From positions 1 to 64,000 of the forward strand of contig CAYRDC010000014.1 of the NCBI GenBank assembly GCA_964422925.1: DNA of 64,000 bases, in the 5' to 3' direction. Below, in pieces: positions 47,483 through 56,862 of the stretch. The stretch's first letter is position 1. Each line of letters begins with the position of its first letter. A program made the position numbers and the translations under genes. The notes beneath the pieces are model-generated. The model worked only from the letters and a program-made list of their open reading frames with translations. It had not been told where the DNA came from and ran no database searches. Origin of the DNA: CAYRDC01 sp964422925. GTDB taxonomy: Bacteria; Bacteroidota; Bacteroidia; Chitinophagales; S012-47.

Positions 47483-47674
47483 TTAATTGCTTTGATTTTG
47501 CATTTTTTGCCGGTACCGGGCTTTTAGGATTTCATTCCTCCTGCGCACACTGGGTTTGGTATAAGCCTGCCGGTTGCGCAATTCGCGCAGGATACCTGCT
47601 TTCTCAAACTTTTTCTTGTACTTTTTTAAAGCCCGTTCCAGTGAGTCGCTTTCCTTTACATCAATAATCAGCAT
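47483..47674 (-). CDS. rpsU: 30S ribosomal protein S21
   Basis: 63 residues, basic, with VKESDSLERALKKYKKKFEKAG and KPSVRRRNEI. Helps mRNA binding on the small subunit. Opens the run leading to xerC, hpf and tuf. Confidence 0.95.
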   Translation of the reverse strand: MLIIDVKESDSLERALKKYKKKFEKAGILRELRNRQAYTKPSVRRRNEILKARYRQKMQNQSN

Positions 47675-47729
47675 AGACAGCTTGTTTTTGCAATCAGGGG
47701 TGCAAATTTACAAGGTTTTTTCAAATCAT

Positions 47730-48875
47730 TCAATTCCCACGCAGTATTTCGCGCGAGATAACGATTTTCTGGATTTCGGAAGTGCCTTCCCCAATGGTGC
47801 ACAGCTTGGAATCGCGGTAATATTTCTCGGCCGGAAAGTCTTTGGTATAACCATAGCCTCCAAAAATCTGTACGGCTTCGGTTGATACGCGCACAGCGGT
47901 TTCCGAAGCATAATATTTAGCCTGTGCCGCCTCCCTTGTGCATTTTTTCCCTCGCTCTTTCAAATCGGCTGCCTGGTAAGTAAGCAATTCGCTGGCCTCG
48001 ATCTGGGTGGCCATGTCTGCCAGTTTAAAGGCAATGGCCTGGAAATTGGCAATAGGCTGGCCAAACTGGTGCCGTTCTTTGGCATACTGGCGTGCGGCTT
48101 CCCAGGCTCCTTTGGCGATGCCGATGCCCAGGGCCGCAATGCTGATACGTCCTCCGTCCAGGATTTTCATGGCCTGGATAAAGCCTTCGCCTACCTCGCC
48201 CAAACGGTTTTCATCCGGTACGCGGCAGTTGTCCAAAATCACTTCCGCGGTCTCTGATGCCCGCATACCCAACTTGTTTTCCTTTTTCCCGGCTTTCAGG
48301 CCGGGGGTTCCGCGCTCTATGATAAAAGCGGTCATGCCATGGGCATCCAGCAGTTCCCCGGTACGGGCAATCACCACCACCACATCACCGCTTTTACCGT
48401 GCGTTATCCACTGTTTGGTTCCATTCAGCACCCATTCGTTGCCTTCCTTCCGGGCAGTGGTTTTCATACGCAGGGCATCGGAACCGGTGTTGGGTTCAGT
48501 CAGCGCCCAGGCGCCAATATATTCCCCGGTGGCCAGCCTGGTCAGGTATTTTTGCTTCTGGGCCTCATTACCGAACATCAAAATATGGTTGGTGCACAAT
48601 GAATTGTGCGCTGCCAGGGATAGCCCGATCGAGCCGTCAATTTTTGAAATCTCTGAGATAGCCGTAATGTATTCGAAATAACCCAGCCCTGCTCCGCCAT
48701 AGGTTTCGGGAACCAAAATGCCCATCAATCCGAGTTTCCCCATTTCGTGAAACAAATCCACGGGGAAAATCTGGGCTTCGTCCCATTCCATCATATATGG
48801 TTGAATATGTTTTTTACCGAAATCCCGGATCATTTCCCGGATCATCCGCTGGTTTTCATTCAATTCAAAATTCAT
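47730..48875 (-). CDS. acyl-CoA dehydrogenase
   Basis: 381 residues from the ATG at 48875 (MNFELNENQRMIREMIRDF). FAD-binding motifs WALTEPNTGSDAL and WITHGKSGD, and the C-terminal QIFGGYGYTKDFPAEKYYRDSKL with IGEGTSEIQK, mark a short/branched-chain or butyryl-CoA-type dehydrogenase in fatty- or amino-acid breakdown. The catalytic Glu is probably in the EGTSE loop. Confidence 0.94.
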   Translation of the reverse strand: MNFELNENQRMIREMIRDFGKKHIQPYMMEWDEAQIFPVDLFHEMGKLGLMGILVPETYGGAGLGYFEYITAISEISKIDGSIGLSLAAHNSLCTNHILMFGNEAQKQKYLTRLATGEYIGAWALTEPNTGSDALRMKTTARKEGNEWVLNGTKQWITHGKSGDVVVVIARTGELLDAHGMTAFIIERGTPGLKAGKKENKLGMRASETAEVILDNCRVPDENRLGEVGEGFIQAMKILDGGRISIAALGIGIAKGAWEAARQYAKERHQFGQPIANFQAIAFKLADMATQIEASELLTYQAADLKERGKKCTREAAQAKYYASETAVRVSTEAVQIFGGYGYTKDFPAEKYYRDSKLCTIGEGTSEIQKIVISREILRGN

Positions 48876-48972
48876 GGATGCTTCAGCTTTATTATTTGAC
48901 AGATCACTAAATATAACTGGCAATGCTGACTATCTGTTCGCAACAAGCCGGCTTCTCTTCAAAAATCAAAGG

Positions 48973-50049
48973 TCATAAAGTGATATAGGGTACAAGTTTA
49001 GCGTATAATTGGCCGTCCACCAAGAAAGATTCGCGGAGTTGTTCCACGGCTGTAAAGGGTTTGCTGTTTCTGCGGGTTATGATAAAGTCAGCCAGCGAAC
49101 GGCTGATATATGGGTGTGATGCAAGCTTTTCCCAGGAAGAATGGTTCAGGCTTAAGGTCCGGGGCCGGCCTGTAAGCGTAAGCCTTGGATAAATCTTCTG
49201 ATAAGTCTCATGCGGCAGATGATACACTTCCCGAAGCTGCTCAATGGTGTAAAACCCGCCCAGTTTTTCGCGAAACCGGACGATGCGCCTGGCCAGCACG
49301 CTGCCTATGCCCGGCAGGGTTTTCAACTGGGTGGTATCGGCCAGGTTGAGGTCAATCAGGCCTTCTGTTTTATGTGCAGCAGTATCATGCTGAGCGATCA
49401 GGCTGTCCAGCAAGGTTGAATCAATAGCCAGGTAAGGAAGCAGCCGGTTGACCAGGCTGCTGTCTATGCCATAAACGCTTGCCAGGTCAAATGGCCCGAG
49501 AAACGGTCCGTATTTCTTACGGTACTTCATAATGCGTTCAGCCAGCACAGATCCGATGCCGGGCAGTTGCTCCCAGTCAGCTTTCCGGGCCAGGTTCATG
49601 TTAATCCTCCGGATGGGTTGGCTGCGCCCGGGATTTCGCGTCCGGCTATAAGGAATATTGATATAAGGATACAATTTCAGGTAGGTCGCTTTATCGATCG
49701 TGTACAACTTCAGTACATCGACCCTGCGCCAGAAATGTCCTCCTTTTTCCCGGTAATGCAAAATATTGTCGGCTTGATTGGGGGTTAACCCAAGCAACAG
49801 AAGTTCTTCCCGCGTCACGCGGTTCGGGTCAAATGAAAACAGGCTGTCCGGGGTTTCGGATTGTTCTCCGGTTTTTTGAAAAGCTTCCAACCCTTTCGGC
49901 AGGTTCAGTACAGCAGGATGGGCCCGGACCAAGAAATTGTTTACAAACCAGGGAGTAACCGAGGCGAGTATAATCAGGACCAGCAGGCTGAACAGTCCCC
50001 TTCTTTCCGATTTGGAAAAAACCAGGTATTGCCTGATGAAGCGTTTCAT
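48973..50049 (-). CDS. helix-hairpin-helix protein, ComEA-like
   Basis: 358 residues. One N-terminal membrane helix (LFSLLVLIILASVTPWF), then four HhH units; two are canonical (LPGIGSVLAERIMKYR, LPGIGSVLARRIVRFR) and two are diverged. HhH repeats bind DNA backbone; ComEA uses them in DNA uptake. The membrane-anchored, multi-HhH form is common in Bacteroidota; its role is unproven. Confidence 0.85.
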   Translation of the reverse strand: MKRFIRQYLVFSKSERRGLFSLLVLIILASVTPWFVNNFLVRAHPAVLNLPKGLEAFQKTGEQSETPDSLFSFDPNRVTREELLLLGLTPNQADNILHYREKGGHFWRRVDVLKLYTIDKATYLKLYPYINIPYSRTRNPGRSQPIRRINMNLARKADWEQLPGIGSVLAERIMKYRKKYGPFLGPFDLASVYGIDSSLVNRLLPYLAIDSTLLDSLIAQHDTAAHKTEGLIDLNLADTTQLKTLPGIGSVLARRIVRFREKLGGFYTIEQLREVYHLPHETYQKIYPRLTLTGRPRTLSLNHSSWEKLASHPYISRSLADFIITRRNSKPFTAVEQLRESFLVDGQLYAKLVPYITL

Positions 50050-50085
50050 CCCGGTACACGTTAGCTGCCCGGGGGCCTCACTCCG

Positions 50086-51609
50086 TCATCCTTTGCTCAC
50101 CAATTCCCCGGACCTTATTTTATACAGGTAATGACTCAACTCCTTTCGCACTTCCGGCATCAGGAAATAGAGCCCGAAAATGTTCGGGAAACACATGGCA
50201 AAAATCATAGCATCTGAAAAATCGGTTACTTTGCTTACGGTCATGGCTGAACCGATAATCACGAATACACAGAACAGCACTTTATAGCTATAGCCGGCAA
50301 AAGGAGTATTGCCAAATAAATAGTACCAGGCCTGTTGCCCGTAGTAGGACCAGGAGATCATGGTGCTGAAAGCGAACAGCAGCACCGCCAGGGTAAGAAC
50401 ATAAGGGAACCAGGTGATGACGGTGGCAAAGGCAGAGGACGTAAGCTGTACGCCTGCTTCGGTACTGGCTTCCCCTGTAAAGGCCTGGTATTGCCCGGTA
50501 ATGATAATCACCAGGGCGGTCATGGTACAAACCACAACGGTATCGATAAAAGGTTCCAGCAGAGCCACCAGTCCTTCGCTCACCGGGTAATCGGTTTTTA
50601 CAGCGGAGTGGGCGATGGAAGCCGATCCGATCCCCGCTTCATTGGAGAAGGCCGCCCGCTTGAATCCCTGTATTAGTGTACCGATCACCCCGCCATACAA
50701 GGCCTTGGAAGAAAAAGCGCCCCAAATAATATCGTGAAATGCCCGGGGGATATGATGGTAATTCACCCCCATCACCACCAGGGCAGCGATTACATAAATC
50801 ACTACCATGAAGGGTACGATTTTTTCCGTGACACGGGCAATGCTTTTAATACCCCCGATAATCACCAGCGCCACCAGAATGGCCATAATAATGCCGAACA
50901 CCCAACCCTGCATATACTCCCCCACCACGGGTACGGTAGAAAACTGCTTAAAAGCCTGGTTGGCCTGGAACATATTGCCACCTCCGAATGAACCGCCAAT
51001 GGCCATAATGGCAAAAAACACAGCCAGTATTTTACCGAAATTGCCAAATCCCTTGTTCTTCAACCCTTTGCTCAAATAGTACATCGGTCCGCCCCGTACC
51101 ACTCCGTTCGCGTCCACATTGCGGTATTTCACACCGAGGGTACACTCTGTAAACTTGGAAGACATACCCAGCAGGCCGGCAATGATCATCCAGAAAGTGG
51201 CACCGGGCCCTCCGATGGCAATGGCTATAGCCACTCCGGCTATATTGCCCAGGCCTACCGTAGCGCTCAAAGCCGCTGTAAGGGCCTGAAAATGCGATAC
51301 TTCTCCCTTCGCGGTGGGATCCGAATATTTACCGCGAACAATATCTATGGCCAAGCCAAATCTGCGGATATTGACAAAACGGAAGTAAACCGTGAAAAAT
51401 ATGGCCCCGAAAATCAACCAGATCAAGACAAAGGGCACACTGATACCATCGGTAATAGGTATCTCGAAAAATACAATCCGGGAAATCAGGTCTGTGGCCG
51501 GACTGATGAAATTATTGATCTTTTCATCAATAGACAGTTCTTCCTGGGCAAAAATCAACTTCGGCAAGCCGGCTGTCAACAGCCAGGCCAGGGCTGCAAA
51601 TCGCTTCAT
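50086..51609 (-). CDS. sodium:alanine symporter family protein
   Basis: 507-residue AGCS transporter with about eleven membrane helices. Family motifs: ALSATVGLGNIAGVAIAIAIGGPGA and GGPMYYLSKGL, and FSNEAGIGSASIAHSAVKT. An unusual extra hydrophobic N-terminus (MKRFAALAWLLTAGLPKLIFA) looks like a signal peptide before the first transport helix. Substrate probably alanine or glycine. Confidence 0.93.
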   Translation of the reverse strand: MKRFAALAWLLTAGLPKLIFAQEELSIDEKINNFISPATDLISRIVFFEIPITDGISVPFVLIWLIFGAIFFTVYFRFVNIRRFGLAIDIVRGKYSDPTAKGEVSHFQALTAALSATVGLGNIAGVAIAIAIGGPGATFWMIIAGLLGMSSKFTECTLGVKYRNVDANGVVRGGPMYYLSKGLKNKGFGNFGKILAVFFAIMAIGGSFGGGNMFQANQAFKQFSTVPVVGEYMQGWVFGIIMAILVALVIIGGIKSIARVTEKIVPFMVVIYVIAALVVMGVNYHHIPRAFHDIIWGAFSSKALYGGVIGTLIQGFKRAAFSNEAGIGSASIAHSAVKTDYPVSEGLVALLEPFIDTVVVCTMTALVIIITGQYQAFTGEASTEAGVQLTSSAFATVITWFPYVLTLAVLLFAFSTMISWSYYGQQAWYYLFGNTPFAGYSYKVLFCVFVIIGSAMTVSKVTDFSDAMIFAMCFPNIFGLYFLMPEVRKELSHYLYKIRSGELVSKG

Positions 51610-51681
51610 AGGGCCAGTGTTATCAGATTATCCGAAAATGAAAGCAACGAATATATCCAAATTCTGCCCTTATCTCAAAAC

Positions 51682-54624
51682 TCACTCCACAACAAATGTC
51701 CTTTGCAGGCTGTAATTCCGGCCCGACAGCTTCAGGGCATAAGCGCCCGCAGAAAATCCACTTAGTGGAAGAACGATTCGCCCTTCATCATAACCAACTG
51801 TTTCCGAATACAGGCTTCGCCCCAGCATATCCAGGATTTCCAGTGAACCGTTCTCAAGCCGGCCACCCGTCACTTCCAGTACCAGGTAATCCCTGGCAGG
51901 GTTCGGATAAAGCCTGACCTGCAAATCCGGTTCCTCGATGCCTGTATTTACTTCCGGGGCCTCATCATACAGATACAAATCGTCCACTGCGGCTTCCACG
52001 ATGCTGCCCCCGTCAAACGGTAAACCGGGAATCAAACTGTCGGAAGCCACAAACCGGAGGCTTACCGTGGCCGTTGGCGTTACGTAATCGGCTACCCGTA
52101 TGGCATGCCTGCGCCAACGCTTGTCCGAAACATTGGTCCGTTCCACTTTCACCCAGTTGATGCCGTCATTGCTGATAAACACTTTCCAGGTATCATTACC
52201 GGGGTTTGCCCCGCCCGGAGGATCGTTGATATACCAGCGCCAGTAGGAGAATGCCGGTGTTGTATAATTGGTCAGATCGTAAACCGGTGATTGAAGCGTG
52301 GTCTGCCCGTCATCCACGTCATTGGTTCCCATGCTGCTAAAAGCCGGTGCGTTCCCCGTGACGGCACACAGGTTCAGGTTAGCCCCTTCCGTGGTATGGT
52401 CCTGCCCGGTTTGAACGATATTGGTATTGAACGGAGGATCGCTGTAGCTGGGAATGGGCGACAGGATATCCCACTGGCCGGTTTGCGCGTCATCATTCCC
52501 GTCCGGGTCGATCGCCCAGTTGCCAAAAGTGTTATCATAATCTTCCTTTTCCTTAATCTCGAACCCAACCAGGAACTGGTAGGGAAGATTGGGGTTGGCA
52601 TCATTGGCCAGGAATGGTTCCACGACCGCCACGTTTCCGAAAATATCAGACACGGTGAAATAATAATCCACAATAGTGCCTTTGGGCTGTTGCGGGATGA
52701 CAGCAGTATACTGGGTTCCAGTCGTATTGCTCATCGGGAGCTGATGGTAGGTACTGTCTTTATGCACCCGGTAATGCACATCCACATCACCCAGGTAAAC
52801 CGGCAAATCCACGATCAATGTGGCATTTATATCGGTGGCAACTGTATCCGGTACCATATTCAGTTCGGTGTGGATCAGCTGGGAATTGGTAATCAGGGTA
52901 ATGCCGTGCCGGGCAAAGGCCTGGATGATAGCCGAATCGTTGGGCGTTCCGTTCAGAATGTTCCCGTCATTGTCATCGGCCAGCAGGCAACTGATCAGGA
53001 CATCCCGGTAGAGCTTTCCTTCCTGCCCATCGGGTTCCATATCCGTAGCCAGCAAGGTTTCGGCAAAAAGGGAAGCAACGGTATCCATATTCCCGAGGTT
53101 TACATACAAATCCCACCAGGCACCGGCTATGATTTCCCCATCGGCATGAGGCTCACCAATCAGGTCCTGCGGATATACGGCCGGAGCCTGGTCATAGCGT
53201 CTGATATAGGAAGACGCCCCGCCTGCGAAGCCCTGGGCCAGCACCGGATTCCCGGTAATCAAAAATGCCCACACATCGGAGTATCCTTCACCCAATCCGC
53301 CATTGTTGAAAAAGCTTCCCAGGTAGCTGTAATATAAATGACTGATCCCATGCCCGTACTCATGGTACACCACATCGTCAAACAGCGCGGTGGCCGCACA
53401 GCCATTCCCCGCGGCAAAGAAATTCACATCTCCGTTGTAAAAAGCATTGCAACTGCCGGAGGTGATGTCTACATAAGCCACAATAGGCGTATCCAACATC
53501 GTGAAGCCCGGGGCAAGAATGGATTTCATGAAATCATGCACAGTGGTGACATGATAATAGGCGGCTATAGCTGTGCTGTCGGCATGCGGATTAAAATCAA
53601 TGAGATTGGTGCCATTTTGAAGTGTAGCGCTGAAAGAGGCAGGCACGCCCACCGCATCCACGATGGCCCGGGCATAACGCCCTTCCAACGTTATGGTAGC
53701 CGAAACCTGCGTATTGAAAGGCGTGTTCAGGTGACCGGAAGCATCGGCATAATAATTCCCTCCCTGGACAGTGGCTTTTATGTACGGCAGTCGTTTAACC
53801 GATGAGGAAACCAGCGGATTGGACACCACACTGGCCTCGATATCGGCCGATACACTGCCCGGGGGCAGGATGGTATGAATCCGGTTTTGCCGATACCATA
53901 TTTTGCCGGTTTTGGCATCCACCAGGGTATAAAACCGGCCGGGCAAGTCTTCGTTATCCATGGTTTCCACCCAGACGATGTACACGAGGTGGTAAGTATA
54001 GCCTTCCCCGGGTTCGGGCACGGGCAATACTGACAGGCCGGACTCTGTCTGTACATCCGTAACCGGGTATGGCAGGTCATTGGCAGCCAATTGCCTGGCT
54101 GCCTCCGGTGTAACCGTGATTTGTAAGTCGAGTGAGATGTCCCGGTACAAATTGAGCCGGAAACTGTTGATCAACCCGGAACGGTTGATCCCTACCTGCG
54201 CATTGCTGAAAAGCACCGGCAGGCCCTGGTATTCCTGGGTGAAATTCACAAATGTTTCTTTATGCCCGCGGTTAACCTGTACGGGCCGCAACTGTGAAAC
54301 CGGCAATTGAAAGACCGCCAGGTTGTTCTGCAGAAATCCCAGCGCCCGGTTCCAGTCATCCGTAGCAGGAACAGCCACCGGAGTTCCGAAGGCCCGGTGC
54401 GGCAACTGGCTGAATTCGTCAAAAACCACCGACCAGAATCCGTTTTGGCCGATAAACTGCTGCCAGGCTTCCTGCTGGCGCAAACGGTACTGCACGGCCG
54501 GATGCACCCTGGCCGTTTCCGGGGTGATATACCTTATTTCGCCTTCCGATCCGGTAAACAAATCAGTGGCCCACAAAGACCCGGCACACAGCAGGGCCCC
54601 AAGGAATACGTGTAATTTCTTCAT
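51682..54624 (-). CDS. exported M36 fungalysin metalloprotease with T9SS type A signal
   Basis: 980 residues. Signal peptide (MKKLHVFLGALLCAGSLWA), FTP/PepSY propeptide to about residue 260, M36 catalytic domain with HEYGH at about 420 and the third ligand in GEGYSDVWAF, then beta-sandwich domains and a C-terminal sorting domain beginning RLYPNPARDYL. A secreted broad-range protease delivered by the type IX system; the propeptide keeps it inactive until cleaved. Confidence 0.93.
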   Translation of the reverse strand: MKKLHVFLGALLCAGSLWATDLFTGSEGEIRYITPETARVHPAVQYRLRQQEAWQQFIGQNGFWSVVFDEFSQLPHRAFGTPVAVPATDDWNRALGFLQNNLAVFQLPVSQLRPVQVNRGHKETFVNFTQEYQGLPVLFSNAQVGINRSGLINSFRLNLYRDISLDLQITVTPEAARQLAANDLPYPVTDVQTESGLSVLPVPEPGEGYTYHLVYIVWVETMDNEDLPGRFYTLVDAKTGKIWYRQNRIHTILPPGSVSADIEASVVSNPLVSSSVKRLPYIKATVQGGNYYADASGHLNTPFNTQVSATITLEGRYARAIVDAVGVPASFSATLQNGTNLIDFNPHADSTAIAAYYHVTTVHDFMKSILAPGFTMLDTPIVAYVDITSGSCNAFYNGDVNFFAAGNGCAATALFDDVVYHEYGHGISHLYYSYLGSFFNNGGLGEGYSDVWAFLITGNPVLAQGFAGGASSYIRRYDQAPAVYPQDLIGEPHADGEIIAGAWWDLYVNLGNMDTVASLFAETLLATDMEPDGQEGKLYRDVLISCLLADDNDGNILNGTPNDSAIIQAFARHGITLITNSQLIHTELNMVPDTVATDINATLIVDLPVYLGDVDVHYRVHKDSTYHQLPMSNTTGTQYTAVIPQQPKGTIVDYYFTVSDIFGNVAVVEPFLANDANPNLPYQFLVGFEIKEKEDYDNTFGNWAIDPDGNDDAQTGQWDILSPIPSYSDPPFNTNIVQTGQDHTTEGANLNLCAVTGNAPAFSSMGTNDVDDGQTTLQSPVYDLTNYTTPAFSYWRWYINDPPGGANPGNDTWKVFISNDGINWVKVERTNVSDKRWRRHAIRVADYVTPTATVSLRFVASDSLIPGLPFDGGSIVEAAVDDLYLYDEAPEVNTGIEEPDLQVRLYPNPARDYLVLEVTGGRLENGSLEILDMLGRSLYSETVGYDEGRIVLPLSGFSAGAYALKLSGRNYSLQRTFVVE

Positions 54625-54689
54625 TGAACTTTCCGAATTTTAGGTTGCAGGGGGGTAAATATAAGGAACTTCCCAGGCAGGTTTATTTC

Positions 54690-55454
54690 TCAAATTGTCA
54701 AAGTTAAGCCATCAAATGCCGGATGGATCCAGCCTGGAAGCTCCTTTTCAATGTCCTCGTGACATCCGAGTTGATGGCTTATATGCGTTAAAAAGCCGGT
54801 GTCAGGTTTTAGCTCCTCAAGCAACGCAACCGCTTCGGCCAGGGTAAAATGTGAGATATGCTTTTCGTGCCGTAGGGCATTGATAACCACAATCCTGGAG
54901 CCACGGATTTTATCCAGTTCGGGTGGATCGATCCGGTTGGCATCGGTGATGTAGGTAAAATCCCCTATTCGAAAAGCCAGCACGGGCAGCTTGTAATGCC
55001 ATACCAGTACCGGCTGAAAGGAAATATCACCAATTTTAAATGCATCCCTGTCGTTGATGCGGTGGAACTCAATTTCCGGGAGCCCGGGATAATCTTTTAC
55101 CCCAAAGATATAGGGAAAGGACTGGCGAATTGCCTGTTCTACCTGTGCGGTGGCATACAGGTGCATGGGCTCGCGTTGGATGAAGTTCAGGGCGCGGATG
55201 TCGTCCAGTCCGGCTACATGGTCCCGGTGTTCGTGGGTGTATACGATACCGTCCAGGCGGTCGACTCCTGCCCGGAGCATCTGTTGGCGGAAATCGGGCC
55301 CGGTGTCAATAACCGCGCGGGTCGTGCCGCTTTCGACCAGTATGGATGAGCGCAGGCGCTGGTCGCGCACATCATCCGAACGGCATACGGCACACCGGCA
55401 ACCGATAACCGGAACCCCCTGCGAAGTGCCCGTGCCTAAAATGGTGATTTTCAA
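54690..55454 (-). CDS. MBL-fold metallohydrolase, PhnP/RNase Z-like
   Basis: 254 residues. THEHRDHVAGLDD gives the HxHxDH metal site, with later His in LVWHY and THISHQLGCH. The CRCAVC near the N-terminus may bind a structural zinc as in PhnP phosphodiesterases. Substrate unknown; cyclic phosphodiester or similar is likely. Overlaps the 92-residue gene by four bases. Confidence 0.9.
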   Translation of the reverse strand: MKITILGTGTSQGVPVIGCRCAVCRSDDVRDQRLRSSILVESGTTRAVIDTGPDFRQQMLRAGVDRLDGIVYTHEHRDHVAGLDDIRALNFIQREPMHLYATAQVEQAIRQSFPYIFGVKDYPGLPEIEFHRINDRDAFKIGDISFQPVLVWHYKLPVLAFRIGDFTYITDANRIDPPELDKIRGSRIVVINALRHEKHISHFTLAEAVALLEELKPDTGFLTHISHQLGCHEDIEKELPGWIHPAFDGLTLTI

Positions 55455-55729
55455 GAAAAGGCAATTTGGGAAGTGACTTTTTCCAGCAACTGGCGTTCCG
55501 CTTCATCCAGTCCATCGCCTGTCGGTTTCAGGGCAGTCAGAATTTCCATCAGGCTGTTGATGCGTGCCTCTAGACCGTAAAACCTGTTTATCACCACCAC
55601 CTTCTTTTCCTGCAGAATGCAATATCCCGGCCGGAACGAACCCCGCTCATAGCGCAAAGCATACCCAAGGTGGCGCACCAGGCGTTCCAGCGCGTGCAGG
55701 GTCTTTTTATTGTAGCGAAAGCCTTCCAT
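55451..55729 (-). CDS. conserved small protein of unknown function
   Basis: 92 residues, no signal or membrane segment. Two helices with a basic, aromatic centre (LGYALRYERGSFRPGYCILQEKK...) and a C-terminal acidic helix. The four-base overlap with the MBL gene implies coupled translation. I do not recognise the family. Confidence 0.72.
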   Translation of the reverse strand: MEGFRYNKKTLHALERLVRHLGYALRYERGSFRPGYCILQEKKVVVINRFYGLEARINSLMEILTALKPTGDGLDEAERQLLEKVTSQIAFS

Positions 55730-55790
55730 AAGCGCCCTAAAATTAAAAGTTCATTCGTACGTTTGCATTCGGAATTATCAACCCTTGCCC

Positions 55791-56396
55791 ATGTTTCGGT
55801 TTTTCGGCCTGTGCTTTCTCTTCATCCTGATTGGCGGCCCTTCGCGGGCCCAGCAGGCCAATGCCCCGCGCTTTCATGCCTCGCTGCTGGCCGGCATCAA
55901 TGCCACCCAAGTGGACGGGGACAACCTGGCCGGCTACCACAAAGGCGGCTGGAATGCCGGCCTCGGGGTGGACGCCACCCTGCATAAAGACCTTACCCTG
56001 GGCATGGAGCTGCTCTTTTCCCAAAAAGGCAGCCGCAGTACCATCCTGCCACCGGCCAGCAGCGTGAAACTGCTGATCAACTATGCCGAAATTCCCATCA
56101 TGCTCCGCTACCACGACCGCAACGGGGCCATCTTCGGGCTGGGGCTGAGCTACGGAGCTTACCTGAATCACAAGCAATGGCAGGGAGGGGTGCAGGTGCC
56201 CTCTGCCGATACCCTGCTTTTTGCCCGCGACCTCGAAGGCCTGGCGGAATTCAGCTTACGGGTTACGGAGCATTTTTTCCTGAATGCCCGCTTCGGTTAT
56301 TCCCTCATCCCCGTTGCCCGCTGGGGCATCAGCCGCTTTCGCCACCAGGCCGTGTATAACAATGTGCTGACCTTCCGGATGGGGTATGTCTTTTAA
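55791..56396 (+). CDS. outer-membrane beta-barrel protein
   Basis: 201 residues from the ATG at 55791. Signal peptide MFRFFGLCFLFILIGGPSRA, then eight or so alternating amphipathic strands (GWNAGLGVDATLHKDLTLGMELLFSQKG) ending in an aromatic strand LTFRMGYVF, the barrel-assembly signal. Matches the PorT/OmpW-like porin family. Function unknown. Confidence 0.83.
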   Translation: MFRFFGLCFLFILIGGPSRAQQANAPRFHASLLAGINATQVDGDNLAGYHKGGWNAGLGVDATLHKDLTLGMELLFSQKGSRSTILPPASSVKLLINYAEIPIMLRYHDRNGAIFGLGLSYGAYLNHKQWQGGVQVPSADTLLFARDLEGLAEFSLRVTEHFFLNARFGYSLIPVARWGISRFRHQAVYNNVLTFRMGYVF

Positions 56397-56447
56397 GAAA
56401 TACCTGCCTGAGGTTTTAGTTAATGAAGGGCGTGATGAGCCGGAATA

Positions 56448-56780
56448 TTACCTGTACCTGATCGCCACCCCCCGCGCCACCGGAATGCCCCCCAGTGCCC
56501 AGGGTATGTAGCCGAAGCTTACATTTATCAAGGCATCCGCGCCTTCCTCAACCGCTTTTTGTTTCAGCTTTCGCAATAAGGCCTTATTGCTGTGAAAAAT
56601 ACTCCCCGAAGCCTCAAGGTATGCCCATTCAGTGTATTCTTTGTCGGGAAGTGTGGTCATGTACACTTCAATATCATTGGTATCGGCCCGGGTGAGGTAA
56701 GCGGATTGAGTAGTCACGCAACCCGACAGCATCCATGTGGCAAGTATGGAAAGCAGCAGCCCATTTGGAAGCGTTTTCAT
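56448..56780 (-). CDS. small lipoprotein of unknown function
   Basis: 110 residues. Lipobox MLSGC with Cys21 gives a lipid anchor. The rest (KLKQKAVEEGADALINVSFGYIP) resembles small periplasmic proteins of the YbjQ/DUF4156 kind. Precise role not known. Confidence 0.75.
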   Translation of the reverse strand: MKTLPNGLLLSILATWMLSGCVTTQSAYLTRADTNDIEVYMTTLPDKEYTEWAYLEASGSIFHSNKALLRKLKQKAVEEGADALINVSFGYIPWALGGIPVARGVAIRYR

Positions 56781-56862
56781 AGCTGTGGTTTAGAAAACAA
56801 AACGTTTTGCAACGGAGATTGGTATGCACAACGCATCGCGGGCGGGCCGGAGCACGAAACAT

